Notes under the pieces: model-generated | Seen by the model: only the letters and a program-made list of their open reading frames with translations | Told to the model about the DNA's origin: nothing | Database searches by the model: none | Program-made: the position numbers and the translations under genes | DNA from: Tolypothrix brevis GSE-NOS-MK-07-07A | Lineage (GTDB): Bacteria > Cyanobacteriota > Cyanobacteriia > Cyanobacteriales > Nostocaceae | Direction: 5' to 3' | NCBI GenBank assembly: GCA_019358985.1 | Contig: JAHHIJ010000021.1 | Coordinates: 1-64,000, forward strand | Length of the DNA stretch: 64,000 nucleotides | Part shown: positions 47,158-55,773 of the stretch, piece by piece | Position numbering within the stretch: position 1 is the stretch's first letter | How the letters are laid out: each line of letters opens with the position of its first letter

Positions 47158-47474
47158 TTCATGTCTTGGAATTTGATGGTAGTGGCAGATTGCATCAGGA
47201 CGGCAAATTGAGCGCACAAGCGATCGCACAACCGCTAGAACTGATCACAACAGGCGATTTGATTTGAACATATGGCGGCTTTGAACCTCGTTTACCGATT
47301 CCAGCACTTTACCAACAGGTTGCAGAAGAGTATGATTTCATTGGTGTCACTGCCGAGAGAAGTATTCACTGTGACTTTCTCAGAAGCCTCCTCATTAACT
47401 ACGATCACAATCATCAAAATGGAACCCATCGAGAAATGTTCAGGGTGAAATCCTGTTGCGCTATATTGTTGCGG
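47158..47474 (+). pseudogene. unrecognised gene remnant with internal stop
   Basis: The frame HVLEFDGSGRLHQDGKLSAQ, then QPLELITTGDLI, meets TGA (possibly from TGG) and goes on TYGGFEPRLPIPALYQQVAE and SIHCDFLRSLLINYDHNHQN. Protein-like on both sides of the stop, so a decayed gene. Family not known. Confidence 0.45.
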
Positions 47475-47494
47475 TAGAGATGTGAATCCTCAAC

Positions 47495-48370
47495 ATGAAT
47501 GAACACAGCGTATGGCGAATTTCCTTGGCTCACAAAATAGCTCCCGCTTTCACTACTAATCTCAAAGTTGAAGCGTGTTTTGTGTTTGGCTCGGCAGTAT
47601 TAGGGATTTCAGACCAATATTCTGACCTTGAATTGGCGTTTATCTGGTCAAAACTACCTTCTGCCGAAGAATTACAAGTCAAAGCGCAGAGTGTTGGTGT
47701 CACAGGGTGGGAAATTGAGCCGCGTGGGGAAGCAACACAGGGGTGGTTGGAGCAGTTCTATCTGTCTGGTATGAAAGTTGAAGCAGGTCATTGGGCGCGA
47801 GATACAATCGACAACATCGTGATTGATGTTATTGAGCGTTACGATGTGTCGCAAAACGGACTTGTGTTTGACAAGCAAGTGATCGCATTTCATCTTCAAC
47901 GCGCAGTGGTTCTTCAGGGTGAAGACATCATTAAACAATGGCAAACTCAGCTTTCTCCTTATCCTGAAGAACTTGCAGTTGCAATGGTTCAAAAGCATCT
48001 GAAGTTCCGCCCGTTTGATGGTCAACACATCTTGACCGATCGCCTTGAGATTCCGATGTTATACGAGAACAAGTGCGCCATTGTGCGAAGGCTGCTCAAC
48101 ATACTGTTCGGGCTGAACCGCATTTATCATCCCGGCTTCAAGTGGACACGCTACTGGGCTGAAGAAATGAGCATCAAACCGTCTAGTTTTTTCAATCGGC
48201 TAGAGCGTGTTTTTCAAGCTGATGCTGTAAGCGGAATTTATGAGCTACGCCAACTTGTTGAGGAAGTTTTCGATCTTGTGGAAAGGACATTACCCCAAGT
48301 TGATCTCAAGCAGCAGCGCGAGATATTCGATCGGACTTACCCCAGGTGGAAGTTACCCGTTGATGATTGA
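47495..48370 (+). CDS. nucleotidyltransferase-domain protein (gene cassette)
   Basis: 291 residues. NTase motif VEACFVFGSAVLGISDQYSD near residue 27 (GS and DxE), then a helical C-terminal part with LEIPMLYENKCAIVRRLLNI. The pattern fits aminoglycoside-adenylyl-like or DUF4037-like enzymes. The stop is 22 bp before attC-like site 4, the position expected for a cassette gene. Upstream DNA contains a remnant, so the cassette start is lost. Confidence 0.82.
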   Translation: MNEHSVWRISLAHKIAPAFTTNLKVEACFVFGSAVLGISDQYSDLELAFIWSKLPSAEELQVKAQSVGVTGWEIEPRGEATQGWLEQFYLSGMKVEAGHWARDTIDNIVIDVIERYDVSQNGLVFDKQVIAFHLQRAVVLQGEDIIKQWQTQLSPYPEELAVAMVQKHLKFRPFDGQHILTDRLEIPMLYENKCAIVRRLLNILFGLNRIYHPGFKWTRYWAEEMSIKPSSFFNRLERVFQADAVSGIYELRQLVEEVFDLVERTLPQVDLKQQREIFDRTYPRWKLPVDD

Positions 48371-48391
48371 ACTTCAAGCTCTCAATAAACA

Positions 48392-48479
48392 GGCTAACAA
48401 CGCCCATGCACACCGACCGCCGAAAAGTGATCGGTAGGATGCAGAGGTCATCTGGTGCCGCTGATTTGAGTCGTTATGT
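48392..48479 (+). other. attC-like recombination site 4 (88 bp)
   Basis: Opening core GGCTAAC, arm aacgcccatgcacaccgacc identical to site 1, closing core GTTATGT. The right arm is degenerate (gtgccgctgatttgagtc). It follows the nucleotidyltransferase gene directly. Confidence 0.62.
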
Positions 48480-48609
48480 CGCTCCAGCTAGCGGTAGGAA
48501 TGCGATCGCTTCCATAAGCCGTGTAATTGTGATTTCTTGGCTATTTTTTTGTCTCGCTATACTCAGAAAGGCTTGTACTACAGGCGGTAAGGGGATTGAT
48601 CGATGGGCA

Positions 48610-48696
48610 GATGTACTTCATAAAGGTAGAATCTGTTGTAGTTGATTTTTTGGGTGCCCCTCTTGACACTGACGCAGCGTGAGGCTCTTACGATGG
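48610..48696 (+). promoter_or_regulatory. MerR-type promoter in an 87-bp direct repeat, copy 1
   Basis: ttgaca at 48663 and tacgat at 48689 are 20 bp apart, too far for a normal promoter; the spacer holds the dyad tgacgcagcgtga (48670-48682). This is the design of MerR-controlled promoters. The 87-bp segment recurs at 50366-50451. Confidence 0.65.
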
Positions 48697-48709
48697 ATGC
48701 ATTCACAGA

Positions 48710-49168
48710 TTGAGATTGTCTCAGTATTTGCAGAATCTGGGTATGAAAGATATCGTTGTAGCTAACACAGAGAAGGAGTTATTACGAGATAAAGCCGTTC
48801 AGTATCGCAACTATGCAACACCTGATGCCACTATCATTTTATTGCGTGCATTCCATGAAGGACGAGGGCTTTCAGAATCTAGTCAAGCCTTGTTGCGGCG
48901 CTTGATGACAGAGACACCTACAGGTTTAAAGCGCATTAAAGGCATATTGCCTAAAGGAACAGTGGTCGTGCATAAAACTGGTACATCAAGTACTGTCGAT
49001 GTCGATGGGGTGGCGGCTGCAACCAATGATGTAGGACTCGTGACGTTGCCGAATGGAAACCATTTAGCGATCGCAGTTTTCGTATCCGATGCTAAAGCTG
49101 ATATGGCAACTCGTGAAGCAGCGATCGCAAAGATATCGAGAGCGGTGTGGGATGAATGGAGCAAATAA
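48710..49168 (+). pseudogene. class A beta-lactamase, C-terminal fragment
   Basis: 152 residues of the C-terminal half. The KTG motif is in VVVHKTGTSSTVDVDGVAAA near residue 83, and IVVANTEKELLRDKAVQYRN, SSQALLRRLMTETPTGLKRI and FVSDAKADMATREAAIAKIS fit the family. The catalytic SxxK and SDN segments are absent, so it cannot hydrolyse beta-lactams. It starts just after the MerR-type promoter repeat. Confidence 0.88.
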
Positions 49169-49399
49169 GCATAAAATAGAACTGTGATGAATTGGCAAGG
49201 ATGAATTGACAAGTGCGAGGCAGTTTGAAGCCGCTGTCGAACAATTGCAATGCACCGGAACAATTCAGTTTGGTCGGTTAGTCGCAAAAGTTACTGGTGT
49301 CTGGTGATTGGAACCGTTGGGCGGCTGTCGGTTGAATCAGATGTGTCGATAGACAAACCGCTCAATCAAAGCATATTCTTAATCTCAGGAGAATAAAAT

Positions 49400-49783
49400 A
49401 TGCCTTTCTACAACGGAATAGTGACAGGCAAACTTCTAGAGTCAAAAGAGTTTTACACGAAAAATTTGGGGTTTTCGGTCAAGTTTGAAAACGAGTGGTT
49501 CGTTCTGCTTGAGCGTGACGGACGCGAACTCGCTTTTATGCAGCCGAATTTGGAGTTTCAAAATCCGATATTTCGCGGTGAATATGGCGGCAAAGGGCTT
49601 TGGTTGACGGTTGAAGTCGCTGATGTCGAAGCTGAATATAAACGCATTCAAAACTTAGGCGTTCCTATCGTCGTCGAGCTTCGGCAGGAAGATTGGGGCG
49701 AAACGCATTTTTCGATTGCTGACCCGAACGGCATCGGCGTTGACTTTGTGAAATACAAAGTACCAGAATCAAAATCAAGCTAA
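49400..49783 (+). CDS. VOC family protein (glyoxalase/bleomycin-resistance fold)
   Basis: 127 residues: GIVTGKLLESKEFYTKNLGF at the start, ELAFMQPNLEFQNP, and the closing THFSIADPNGIGVDFVKY. A metal-binding or antibiotic-binding VOC protein. A purine-rich site aggag lies before the ATG. Convergent with the phosphatase gene, ends overlapping by 9 bp. Confidence 0.88.
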   Translation: MPFYNGIVTGKLLESKEFYTKNLGFSVKFENEWFVLLERDGRELAFMQPNLEFQNPIFRGEYGGKGLWLTVEVADVEAEYKRIQNLGVPIVVELRQEDWGETHFSIADPNGIGVDFVKYKVPESKSS

Positions 49784-50329
49784 CCTGCCTCTTAATCGAT
49801 TGCATTCATCCAGTAGCAGATCAAATTTTGCCGCAACTTTCCAGGGATTGCGTCCTTTGAACAGAGCGGCGATGATCGCTTCATGGGGATTTCTCCCAGT
49901 CTGCTGAACGGCTGAGATCGCTGCTGTCTTGGAGAGTCCTCGTCCAGCTACCAGCCAAGCGGCTAAAACATGCCCTGTGCGCCCAATGCCACCCGAACAA
50001 TGAACGACAACCCTCTCATTTTTCTGATTGGCAGTCGCTAAAAACGGTAGGATTTGATGAATCAGTAGATCAGGATCGGCAAAGTCGAAGTCCTCGATCG
50101 GTGCCCAGCATACCTGGTTAATTCCAAACACTTGTCGATAAACCTCAAGCAGATTGGAATAGCGATCGAGTTGAGATTCGGGAAGCAAACAGCAGACCTG
50201 CTTGATCTCTTGGCTCTGCATAAACTCAATCCACTTGTTGACTTGCTCGTTGCTGTATCCAGGGCGGGCAGAGCCAAACACAATGGATTCATTCTCTGAA
50301 GCGGCAGAAAATTTGTACATGGTGATCAT
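49775..50329 (-). CDS. dual-specificity/tyrosine phosphatase-like protein
   Basis: About 184 residues from MITMYKFSAASENESIVFGS. The CX5R active site is VVHCSGGIGRTGHVLAAWL near residue 115 with an Asp in WAPIEDFDFADPD as general acid. Such enzymes remove phosphate from Tyr/Ser or from small molecules. Cassette-type neighbour genes; a damaged attC-like arm lies just upstream at 50340. Confidence 0.87.
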   Translation of the reverse strand: MITMYKFSAASENESIVFGSARPGYSNEQVNKWIEFMQSQEIKQVCCLLPESQLDRYSNLLEVYRQVFGINQVCWAPIEDFDFADPDLLIHQILPFLATANQKNERVVVHCSGGIGRTGHVLAAWLVAGRGLSKTAAISAVQQTGRNPHEAIIAALFKGRNPWKVAAKFDLLLDECNRLRGRLA

Positions 50330-50339
50330 TTCAAATCGT

Positions 50340-50366
50340 TCCAATAAAGCCTATGCACACCGACTG
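50340..50366 (+). other. degenerate attC-like left arm
   Basis: caataaagcctatgcacacc/gactg matches the arm aacgcccatgcacaccgacc with three or four changes. No matching right arm before the promoter repeat that starts at 50366. Confidence 0.4.
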
Positions 50367-50451
50367 ATGTACTTCATAAAGGTAGAATCTATTGTAGTTG
50401 ATTTTTTGGTGCCCCTCTTGACACTGACGCAGCGTGAGCCTCTTCCGATGG
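50366..50451 (+). promoter_or_regulatory. MerR-type promoter, direct-repeat copy 2
   Basis: One base shorter than the copy at 48610 and otherwise nearly the same: ttgaca at 50418, dyad tgacgcagcgtga at 50425-50437. Here it precedes a WG-repeat fragment instead of the beta-lactamase. Confidence 0.62.
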
Positions 50452-50845
50452 CGGCAAATGGGGATATGCCAATCTCAACAATGAAATTGTTGTTCACCCC
50501 CAATATGACAGCGCTAGAGATTTTGCCGAAGGGTTAGCCTCCGTAAGGCTAAATGGTAGATCGGGGTTCATCGACAAAACTGGAAAAGTTGTTATCCCCC
50601 TTCAATTTTCTGAAACTTTCTCTTTTTCAGAAGGGCTTGCTTCAGCAAAACTAAATAGCAAGTGGGGGTATATCGACAAAACCGGTAAAGTGATTATTCC
50701 GTTTCAATTTACTGAAGCACTTGCTTTTTCAGAAGGGCTTACAGCAGCAGAACTGAACGGCAAGCTAGGGTTTATCGATAAAACTGGTAAGGTTGTCAGG
50801 GTAAACGCGTCCGGTGATTGCGAACGTTACCAATTTTCAAACTAA
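50438..50845 (+). pseudogene. WG-repeat protein, N-terminus missing
   Basis: An open frame without a start codon encodes DGGKWGYANLNNEIVVHPQY, then RSGFIDKTGKVVIPLQFSET, SKWGYIDKTGKVIIPFQFTE and KLGFIDKTGKVV: four WG beta-repeats. The frame begins after a TGA inside the promoter repeat, so the front was lost when the repeat was joined. The C-terminal end RVNASGDCERYQFSN is encoded by an attC-like closing sequence. Confidence 0.78.
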
Positions 50846-50929
50846 ATTACGATCGCCTCTGGCGCTCCGCGCGATCGCGTAGCGACATCCTCCTGGGTTT
50901 GGCTTTAATCCTGCAATAGTTTGTGGCAG

Positions 50930-50957
50930 GTGATGGGCAACGTTACGAATTTCAAAC
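50930..50957 (+). other. attC-like right arm only
   Basis: ggcaggtgatgggcaacgtt/acgaatttc matches the right arm of site 1 and is followed by the same atttcaaacta word that follows the core at 52552. The left arm is missing. Confidence 0.45.
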
Positions 50958-50964
50958 TACATGC

Positions 50965-51140
50965 GATCGCAGCTATCCCTTGAGTGAAATTCCTGCGGCA
51001 ATTCGGTATCTGGAGCAGGGTCAGGTAATGCGGATTGACAGTAATGTTCGGCGATATATGGTGCGGAAATTTCCTGATGAAATTCTTTTAATATCCTTAT
51101 TTGGATGTTACATGAAAAATTTCTGGATATCCGCAATAAA
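50965..51140 (+). repeat. second copy of the oxidoreductase 3' end
   Basis: Matches 42298-42500: first the codons for SYPLSEIPAAIRYLEQGQV, then a deletion of about 25 bp, then the shared untranslated part with two palindrome units. It is a gene end only. Confidence 0.8.
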
Positions 51141-51399
51141 CAGACTGAAAAGCTTATAATTACATGCAAAATCAGGTCGATATGCCGAATAATTCCGCCT
51201 ATTACCCGAAAAAGGAGAATAGCCAGAAAATTTCTTGATATCCACCTATATTTAGGTAGTTATCTGGAAAAATTCTGTATAATAAGTGGATATTGACGAT
51301 ATCAGGAAAAGTTCTTGATATTATGACTAAATTATCTGTAATGCTTGATTTTACTGGACTTATTTGGCTGATAGACGGAAAATTTCGGGTTAATAAATA
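51050..51399. repeat. array 3 of imperfect palindromes
   Basis: About seven units with cores such as tgcggaaatttcctgatgaa, catgaaaaatttctggatat, gccagaaaatttcttgatat, tatctggaaaaattctgtat, gatatcaggaaaagttcttg and agacggaaaatttcgggtta. The dyad centre is NGGAA-N3-TTCNG. The last unit is followed by aataaatagttatgt, that is, a GTTATGT core at 51400. Confidence 0.65.
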
Positions 51400-51406
51400 G
51401 TTATGT
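51400..51406 (+). other. integron-type core site GTTATGT opening the arr cassette
   Basis: Its exact complement ACATAAC opens the attC-like site at 52470. The same aataaatagtta context precedes the core at 15794. Confidence 0.6.
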
Positions 51407-51635
51407 GGCTTTGGTTGTCGGTGAGGGCGTACTGAGGAAGTATCTGCGGGTTGAGATATCTAAGTGGTCGTCAGTTCTTGATTGAAGCATGACTGGCAAG
51501 TTTTGATGGGCTGTGTTCATAGTTGAATCCGTCGCCAAGTTTTTTGTATGTTTCAATACTTAACAACTCACCACTTACTGTCTAGCGATTGTCTAGAATA
51601 CGGCGATATTAAGATAATTAGGAGACAAAACAATT

Positions 51636-52379
51636 ATGGAATTCAACCCAAGCAACAATGTTGTTAAACTTTGTCTTCAAGGTATGGGCATGGAAGAAAA
51701 AGGCAAACCTGAAGAAGCAAGTGAACTATTTCTTCAAGCCTGGAACGAAGCAACATACGACTTTGAAAAATTTATTTCAGCTCATTATGTAGCCCGACAT
51801 CAAAAAAATGTTTCCGATAAATTAAAATGGCTCGAAACGACTTTGCAGTTTGCATTAAAAATGAATGACGACTCTGTTAAGAGTGCTTTCCCTTCTCTAT
51901 ATTCAAACATTGCTAAATGCTATGAGGACTTAAGCGACCCTGACAAGGCAAAAAAGAATTATGAATTAGCAACTTCGTTTAAGGATAAACCTTCTGACAA
52001 AGGACCTTTTTATCATGGGACGAAAGCAGATTTGTCGATTGGCGATTTGCTGACAGCAGGGGGCAGTTCTAATTACAAATCTGAACTTAAAATGAACCAC
52101 ATTTATTTTACAGCCGTTGTTAATGGAGCGGGACTAGCTGCTGCATTAGCAAAAGGCGATGGACGGGAACGTGTCTATATCGTTGAACCGACAGGGGGTT
52201 TTGAAAATGACCCGAATGTTACAGACAAAAAATTTCCGGGCAATCCGACACGCTCATATCGCTCCCAAGCACCATTAAAAATCGTTGGCGAAGTAACAGA
52301 TTGGGTGAGACAAACACCTGAGGAACTCCAAAAATGGCGTGAAAAGTTGGTCAATAACAAAGGAGAAATTATTAATTAA
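51636..52379 (+). CDS. arr: rifampin ADP-ribosyltransferase (Arr) with N-terminal helical-repeat domain
   Basis: 247 residues. Residues 1-120 are TPR-like helices (KGKPEEASELFLQAWNEATY, LYSNIAKCYEDLSDPDKAKK). Residues 125-247 are an Arr domain: GPFYHGTKADLSIGDLLTAG, MNHIYFTAVVNGAGLAAALA, ERVYIVEPTGGFENDPNVTD, GNPTRSYRSQAPLKIVGEV. Arr uses NAD to ADP-ribosylate rifampin; arr genes are known integron cassette genes. Single gene between GTTATGT (51400) and attC-like site 5 (52470). It looks intact. Confidence 0.9.
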   Translation: MEFNPSNNVVKLCLQGMGMEEKGKPEEASELFLQAWNEATYDFEKFISAHYVARHQKNVSDKLKWLETTLQFALKMNDDSVKSAFPSLYSNIAKCYEDLSDPDKAKKNYELATSFKDKPSDKGPFYHGTKADLSIGDLLTAGGSSNYKSELKMNHIYFTAVVNGAGLAAALAKGDGRERVYIVEPTGGFENDPNVTDKKFPGNPTRSYRSQAPLKIVGEVTDWVRQTPEELQKWREKLVNNKGEIIN

Positions 52380-52469
52380 AGCCATCAGATCTCGATTAGT
52401 TGCTCGAAAGATGGTTTAGTTGTGGGAGAGTTATAACTACCTAGTGATTTCAATGACCTCACGATCGCC

Positions 52470-52558
52470 ACATAACAATCCGCCTGCACACCGACCGTAT
52501 AGAGTTAGTTGGTTGAGTCAGAGAGGTTACTAGCGGCGGGTGAAGCGGGTCGTTACCA
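52470..52558 (+). other. attC-like recombination site 5 (89 bp)
   Basis: Opening core ACATAAC, left arm aatccgcctgcacaccgacc, right arm ggcgggtgaagcgggtc, closing core GTTACCA. CCGCC pairs with GGCGG, TAAC with GTTA. It is 91 bp after the arr stop codon. Confidence 0.7.
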
Positions 52559-52620
52559 ATTTCAAACTAAATCATCAGTACACATATATTAATTCTCGTT
52601 TGGTTGATATGCGTAAATAG

Positions 52621-52728
52621 ACTGTAAAAGGTTTTGGAAGATACCTAATCTCCTATCGATATACTGATGAATATGTCGAGGTAGTGCGGGTAATTCATGC
52701 AGCACGAGATATTCCATCTATATTTTAG
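52621..52728 (+). pseudogene. ParE toxin C-terminal fragment
   Basis: VKGFGRYLISYRYTDEYVEV, then VRVIHAARDIPSIF and a stop: the end of a ParE-type toxin. The first 60-70 residues are missing. A further scrap ADDFDDPLEEFANYQ at 52785-52832 is the end of a DUF2281-like antitoxin. The rest of 52730-52980 shows only HIP1 octamers. Confidence 0.7.
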
Positions 52729-52981
52729 AATAACAGCGAATAGCGATCGCCGTCCCACCCCAGCGATGCAAAAGGGCGATCGCCGATGACTTTGATGATC
52801 CGCTAGAAGAATTTGCCAATTACCAATAATTTATGAACCAGCCCTCCAAATCTTGATCGAATTCGGCGATCGCGGTTCGCTGGCTGAACTGGGTGAGCTA
52901 TGATGTCTTTTCCAGGTAGTATTTGAAATGCAACTTTTAAACCAACATTCAAGTCATCCCAAACACAAACACAATTAGGAC

Positions 52982-53571
52982 TTACGCAACCATAACGGGA
53001 AAACTAGACTTTGGGATTGCTTCCTTACGTTGCAATGACGTAAATGCATAGTCTTTACGTAAGTCATGACAATAATCATCGTCCACCAGGATTTGCAGAT
53101 GGAGGAAAAAACCAAGGACTACTACCCGCAAATCCCGATGGAAACGACTGTGGAAAGTATACAAAGTAGAATTACTTTCCATCAAACTAATTCTCCAACC
53201 CAAAACCGGAGTTTTTTCACAAGCAGGTTTATTGATAGTCACACCCAAGCAAGTATCATCCCAAGTCAGCAATTCAGCCCAATGTAACCGAAAGTTACTC
53301 GCAGGTTTACCAGTTTGTACGGATGCAGCTTTGATGGCTTCCTCGACAAGATAGGAGGGAACACTTTTGGGTGCATCAAATTCAAATTTAACCGCTTCGC
53401 CATATTTTGACGCACCTGTAAGACAACAGAGTTGGGTATTGCTGAAGCTTTTAACGAGGGTTGTGCTTGGGATAATTTACCAGGAGTCTCTGCAAAAGTA
53501 GATTGATATGTATGGGGAATAGCCAGCGTCAAACTGCCCACTATTGCTAAAATAGTAGTTTTCAGTGTCAT
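52982..53571 (-). pseudogene. secreted hypothetical protein, frameshifted
   Basis: Signal peptide MTLKTTILAIVGSLTLAIPH, then ASAIPNSVVLQVRQ. Near 53405 the frame changes into KYGEAVKFEFDAPKSVPSYL, VEEAIKAASVQTGKPASNFR and WDDTCLGVTINKPACEKTPV, the W-D-x-C-L-G type seen in small secreted cyanobacterial proteins. Two or more indels. Function unknown. Confidence 0.6.
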
Positions 53572-53650
53572 ATTTAAGATATAGATAAATATGATTTAGA
53601 TGACGCAGATTAGGTAAATTTAGTTGCGATGAAAGTTAATTGTCAAACTA

Positions 53651-55510
53651 TCACATCAACCCCAAATTTCCCATAGCCTTCCACAAATTGCGTCGTCGCT
53701 GGTGCTGGATTTTCCATTTCGACAAGAACATCTGATAATTCTGTGGTGATAACTCCTTCAACGCAGACATCCACGCCGCATTTGTACTGTAATCTGAATT
53801 TTGAGACATTTCTGGTCTCGGTACAAAGTTGTGTAAATTCACTTTCCAATAATCCATCACCCTTTCCCACAAATCTGATGGTGCATATTCTTGGAGATAT
53901 TTTTTCCTGGAAGTATCATCAGGAGTAGATTGCTGGCTAGGTACAACTACCACCTCATAAAATTTGGGGTAAGGGCATTTTCGTTGATACAGAATATCGC
54001 TCAAATCCTTTGTTAGCGATCGCAAAACACCATACTCACCACCCAATTCTCCCCTATCTCCAGGTAAGTTTGCCAACCACTCGGTCATTTGCTGTCCAAA
54101 CCAAGCTTTTCCAGTTTTTTCAGATATAATACTATCAAGTAACCAATGCAACCACCAAACACTTACGGGTTGTTCCCTTGTATAAAAATTCAAATAACTA
54201 TGTGGTGTACAACGCTTAATTATCGAGTCACGCCAAAAGTTTAACAATGCTTGTCGAGTATTTTCAGTAACTTGTGTCTCTGTAAACACTTCCAGCATCT
54301 TCGACCAATCATAACAACATTCAAAAGCAATACACTGAATTTCCAAGGCATTTACCCGTTCGGTTTCTCCCAGTTCTCCAACAGCTTGTTGGTAATAGCG
54401 AAGTAACTTTTTTGCGTTTTCCTGATTTGCATTACCGTGAGAATATCCACCCAGCAACAGGAAAAGTAGGGAAGTTTCCGGTGTCCAAGATTGCTTATCC
54501 TGTTTATGTTGCAACAAAGAATCCAAAGTTTCTTGGATGACTACAACACTCTCTCTATATTCCTGTTTAGCCAACAAATCCTCAATTACAGGTAAACCAT
54601 TTTCCCACTCCTGGTTAATAGTCGATCGCAGATTGTTTAAATATATCTCCGGTGTTGCGAATAAACGCATTGTTTCCATGTAAAACATGTGCCAATGGGA
54701 ATGGGTATTTTCCAGGTGACGCTTCCATAGGGAATTATCTCGCTCGGTTGTCATCCCCACGAAAGTCAACTGTTTTTGCACATCGGGTAAATCAGAACAG
54801 AAATCGATAACAGCATCACCATCTAAGCTAATATGGGCGAATTTTTCTTCCCATTCCCGGATATTTTGAGCAAATTTAAACCCATCTTGTCCTTGTTCCT
54901 GCGCTAACAACCATTCCCACTCCAACAAACAATGGGTTATTGCTGCTTCCAAATGAATCCCATCATAAATTCCGATCCAGTCAGGTATACCATCGGAAAT
55001 ATCACTTTCTGCTGACAATAAACTGACAGCAAAACCATCGTCGTAACTAAAGCCACTCTCAAAAGCCGTTTTTACCAATGGTTTCATTTGTTTGGCAACT
55101 GCTTCCAAATCCTCAACCAAAGTATTATTATCAAAATAGGGTTCTTCCCAGTGATGCTCTTGAACTATGTACTTTCCTTCATCCTGGGATGCTTCCCAAA
55201 TAATTTGATTCCATTCTCGCCATAATTCCGACCAAGTTTGGGCTAATTTTGCGAGGGAAGTCGGTTGTGCTTTGGCTGTTTGTTCCGGCTCGATTGTTTG
55301 AGGTGGGGTAATGATTTGGGTTAAGGTTGCTTTGGTATCCGGTTTGAGTTTGCTAAAAACAAGCGAACGCTGTTCGTCGGATATAACTACAAATAATTCA
55401 TCAAGTAACTGGGAAATCTCTGTTTGGGTAAGTGCTGCAAAGATGGGGGAACCAAGAGAAGCTTGTGGTTTGACATTAGCCTGAGAATTGCTTTGAATCT
55501 TTTTTGGCAT
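53651..55510 (-). CDS. hypothetical protein, 619 aa
   Basis: An intact long gene with no family that I recognise. Charged, helical and without membrane segments or signal peptide. Notable parts: LTQTEISQLLDELFVVISDE near residue 27, WSELWREWNQIIWEASQDEG near residue 92, HLEAAITHCLLEWEWLLAQE near residue 182, and a TPR-like middle (LLKYY-type, KKLLRYYQQAVGELGETERV). Rich in Trp. Cytoplasmic. The convergent-free position between pseudogenes and its good condition suggest selection. Confidence 0.75.
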   Translation of the reverse strand: MPKKIQSNSQANVKPQASLGSPIFAALTQTEISQLLDELFVVISDEQRSLVFSKLKPDTKATLTQIITPPQTIEPEQTAKAQPTSLAKLAQTWSELWREWNQIIWEASQDEGKYIVQEHHWEEPYFDNNTLVEDLEAVAKQMKPLVKTAFESGFSYDDGFAVSLLSAESDISDGIPDWIGIYDGIHLEAAITHCLLEWEWLLAQEQGQDGFKFAQNIREWEEKFAHISLDGDAVIDFCSDLPDVQKQLTFVGMTTERDNSLWKRHLENTHSHWHMFYMETMRLFATPEIYLNNLRSTINQEWENGLPVIEDLLAKQEYRESVVVIQETLDSLLQHKQDKQSWTPETSLLFLLLGGYSHGNANQENAKKLLRYYQQAVGELGETERVNALEIQCIAFECCYDWSKMLEVFTETQVTENTRQALLNFWRDSIIKRCTPHSYLNFYTREQPVSVWWLHWLLDSIISEKTGKAWFGQQMTEWLANLPGDRGELGGEYGVLRSLTKDLSDILYQRKCPYPKFYEVVVVPSQQSTPDDTSRKKYLQEYAPSDLWERVMDYWKVNLHNFVPRPEMSQNSDYSTNAAWMSALKELSPQNYQMFLSKWKIQHQRRRNLWKAMGNLGLM

Positions 55511-55773
55511 CTCGGTAAACTCCCCTTTGCACTATACAAATAGACTATTTCAACCAGGGGTAACGAGTATAGTCGGGCAAACATTATTTAACATGCGATC
55601 GCGTAGCGTCTCCTTTAGGAGAATCGCCAAGCTTGGGTATCGTGTAGCGACTCCTACCCTGCGGGAAGCTAAAGCAACAGAGTATTGTCTTACAGTAACA
55701 CTGCATATCAACTAACAAAGCTAGATTTTAGATATTTTGTGCTGTCGTTAATTGGCGATTGAGAGTTAAATAT
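55511..55773. other. intergenic gap with short repeats
   Basis: No gene. It holds a HIP1 octamer at about 55596 and words gcgtagcgtctcctttagga and gtgtagcgactcctaccctg of the dispersed cyanobacterial repeat kind. Confidence 0.4.

Noticed and set aside
51105-51296. Open frame inside array 3
   Set aside because: Arises from the palindrome units; composition is not coding.
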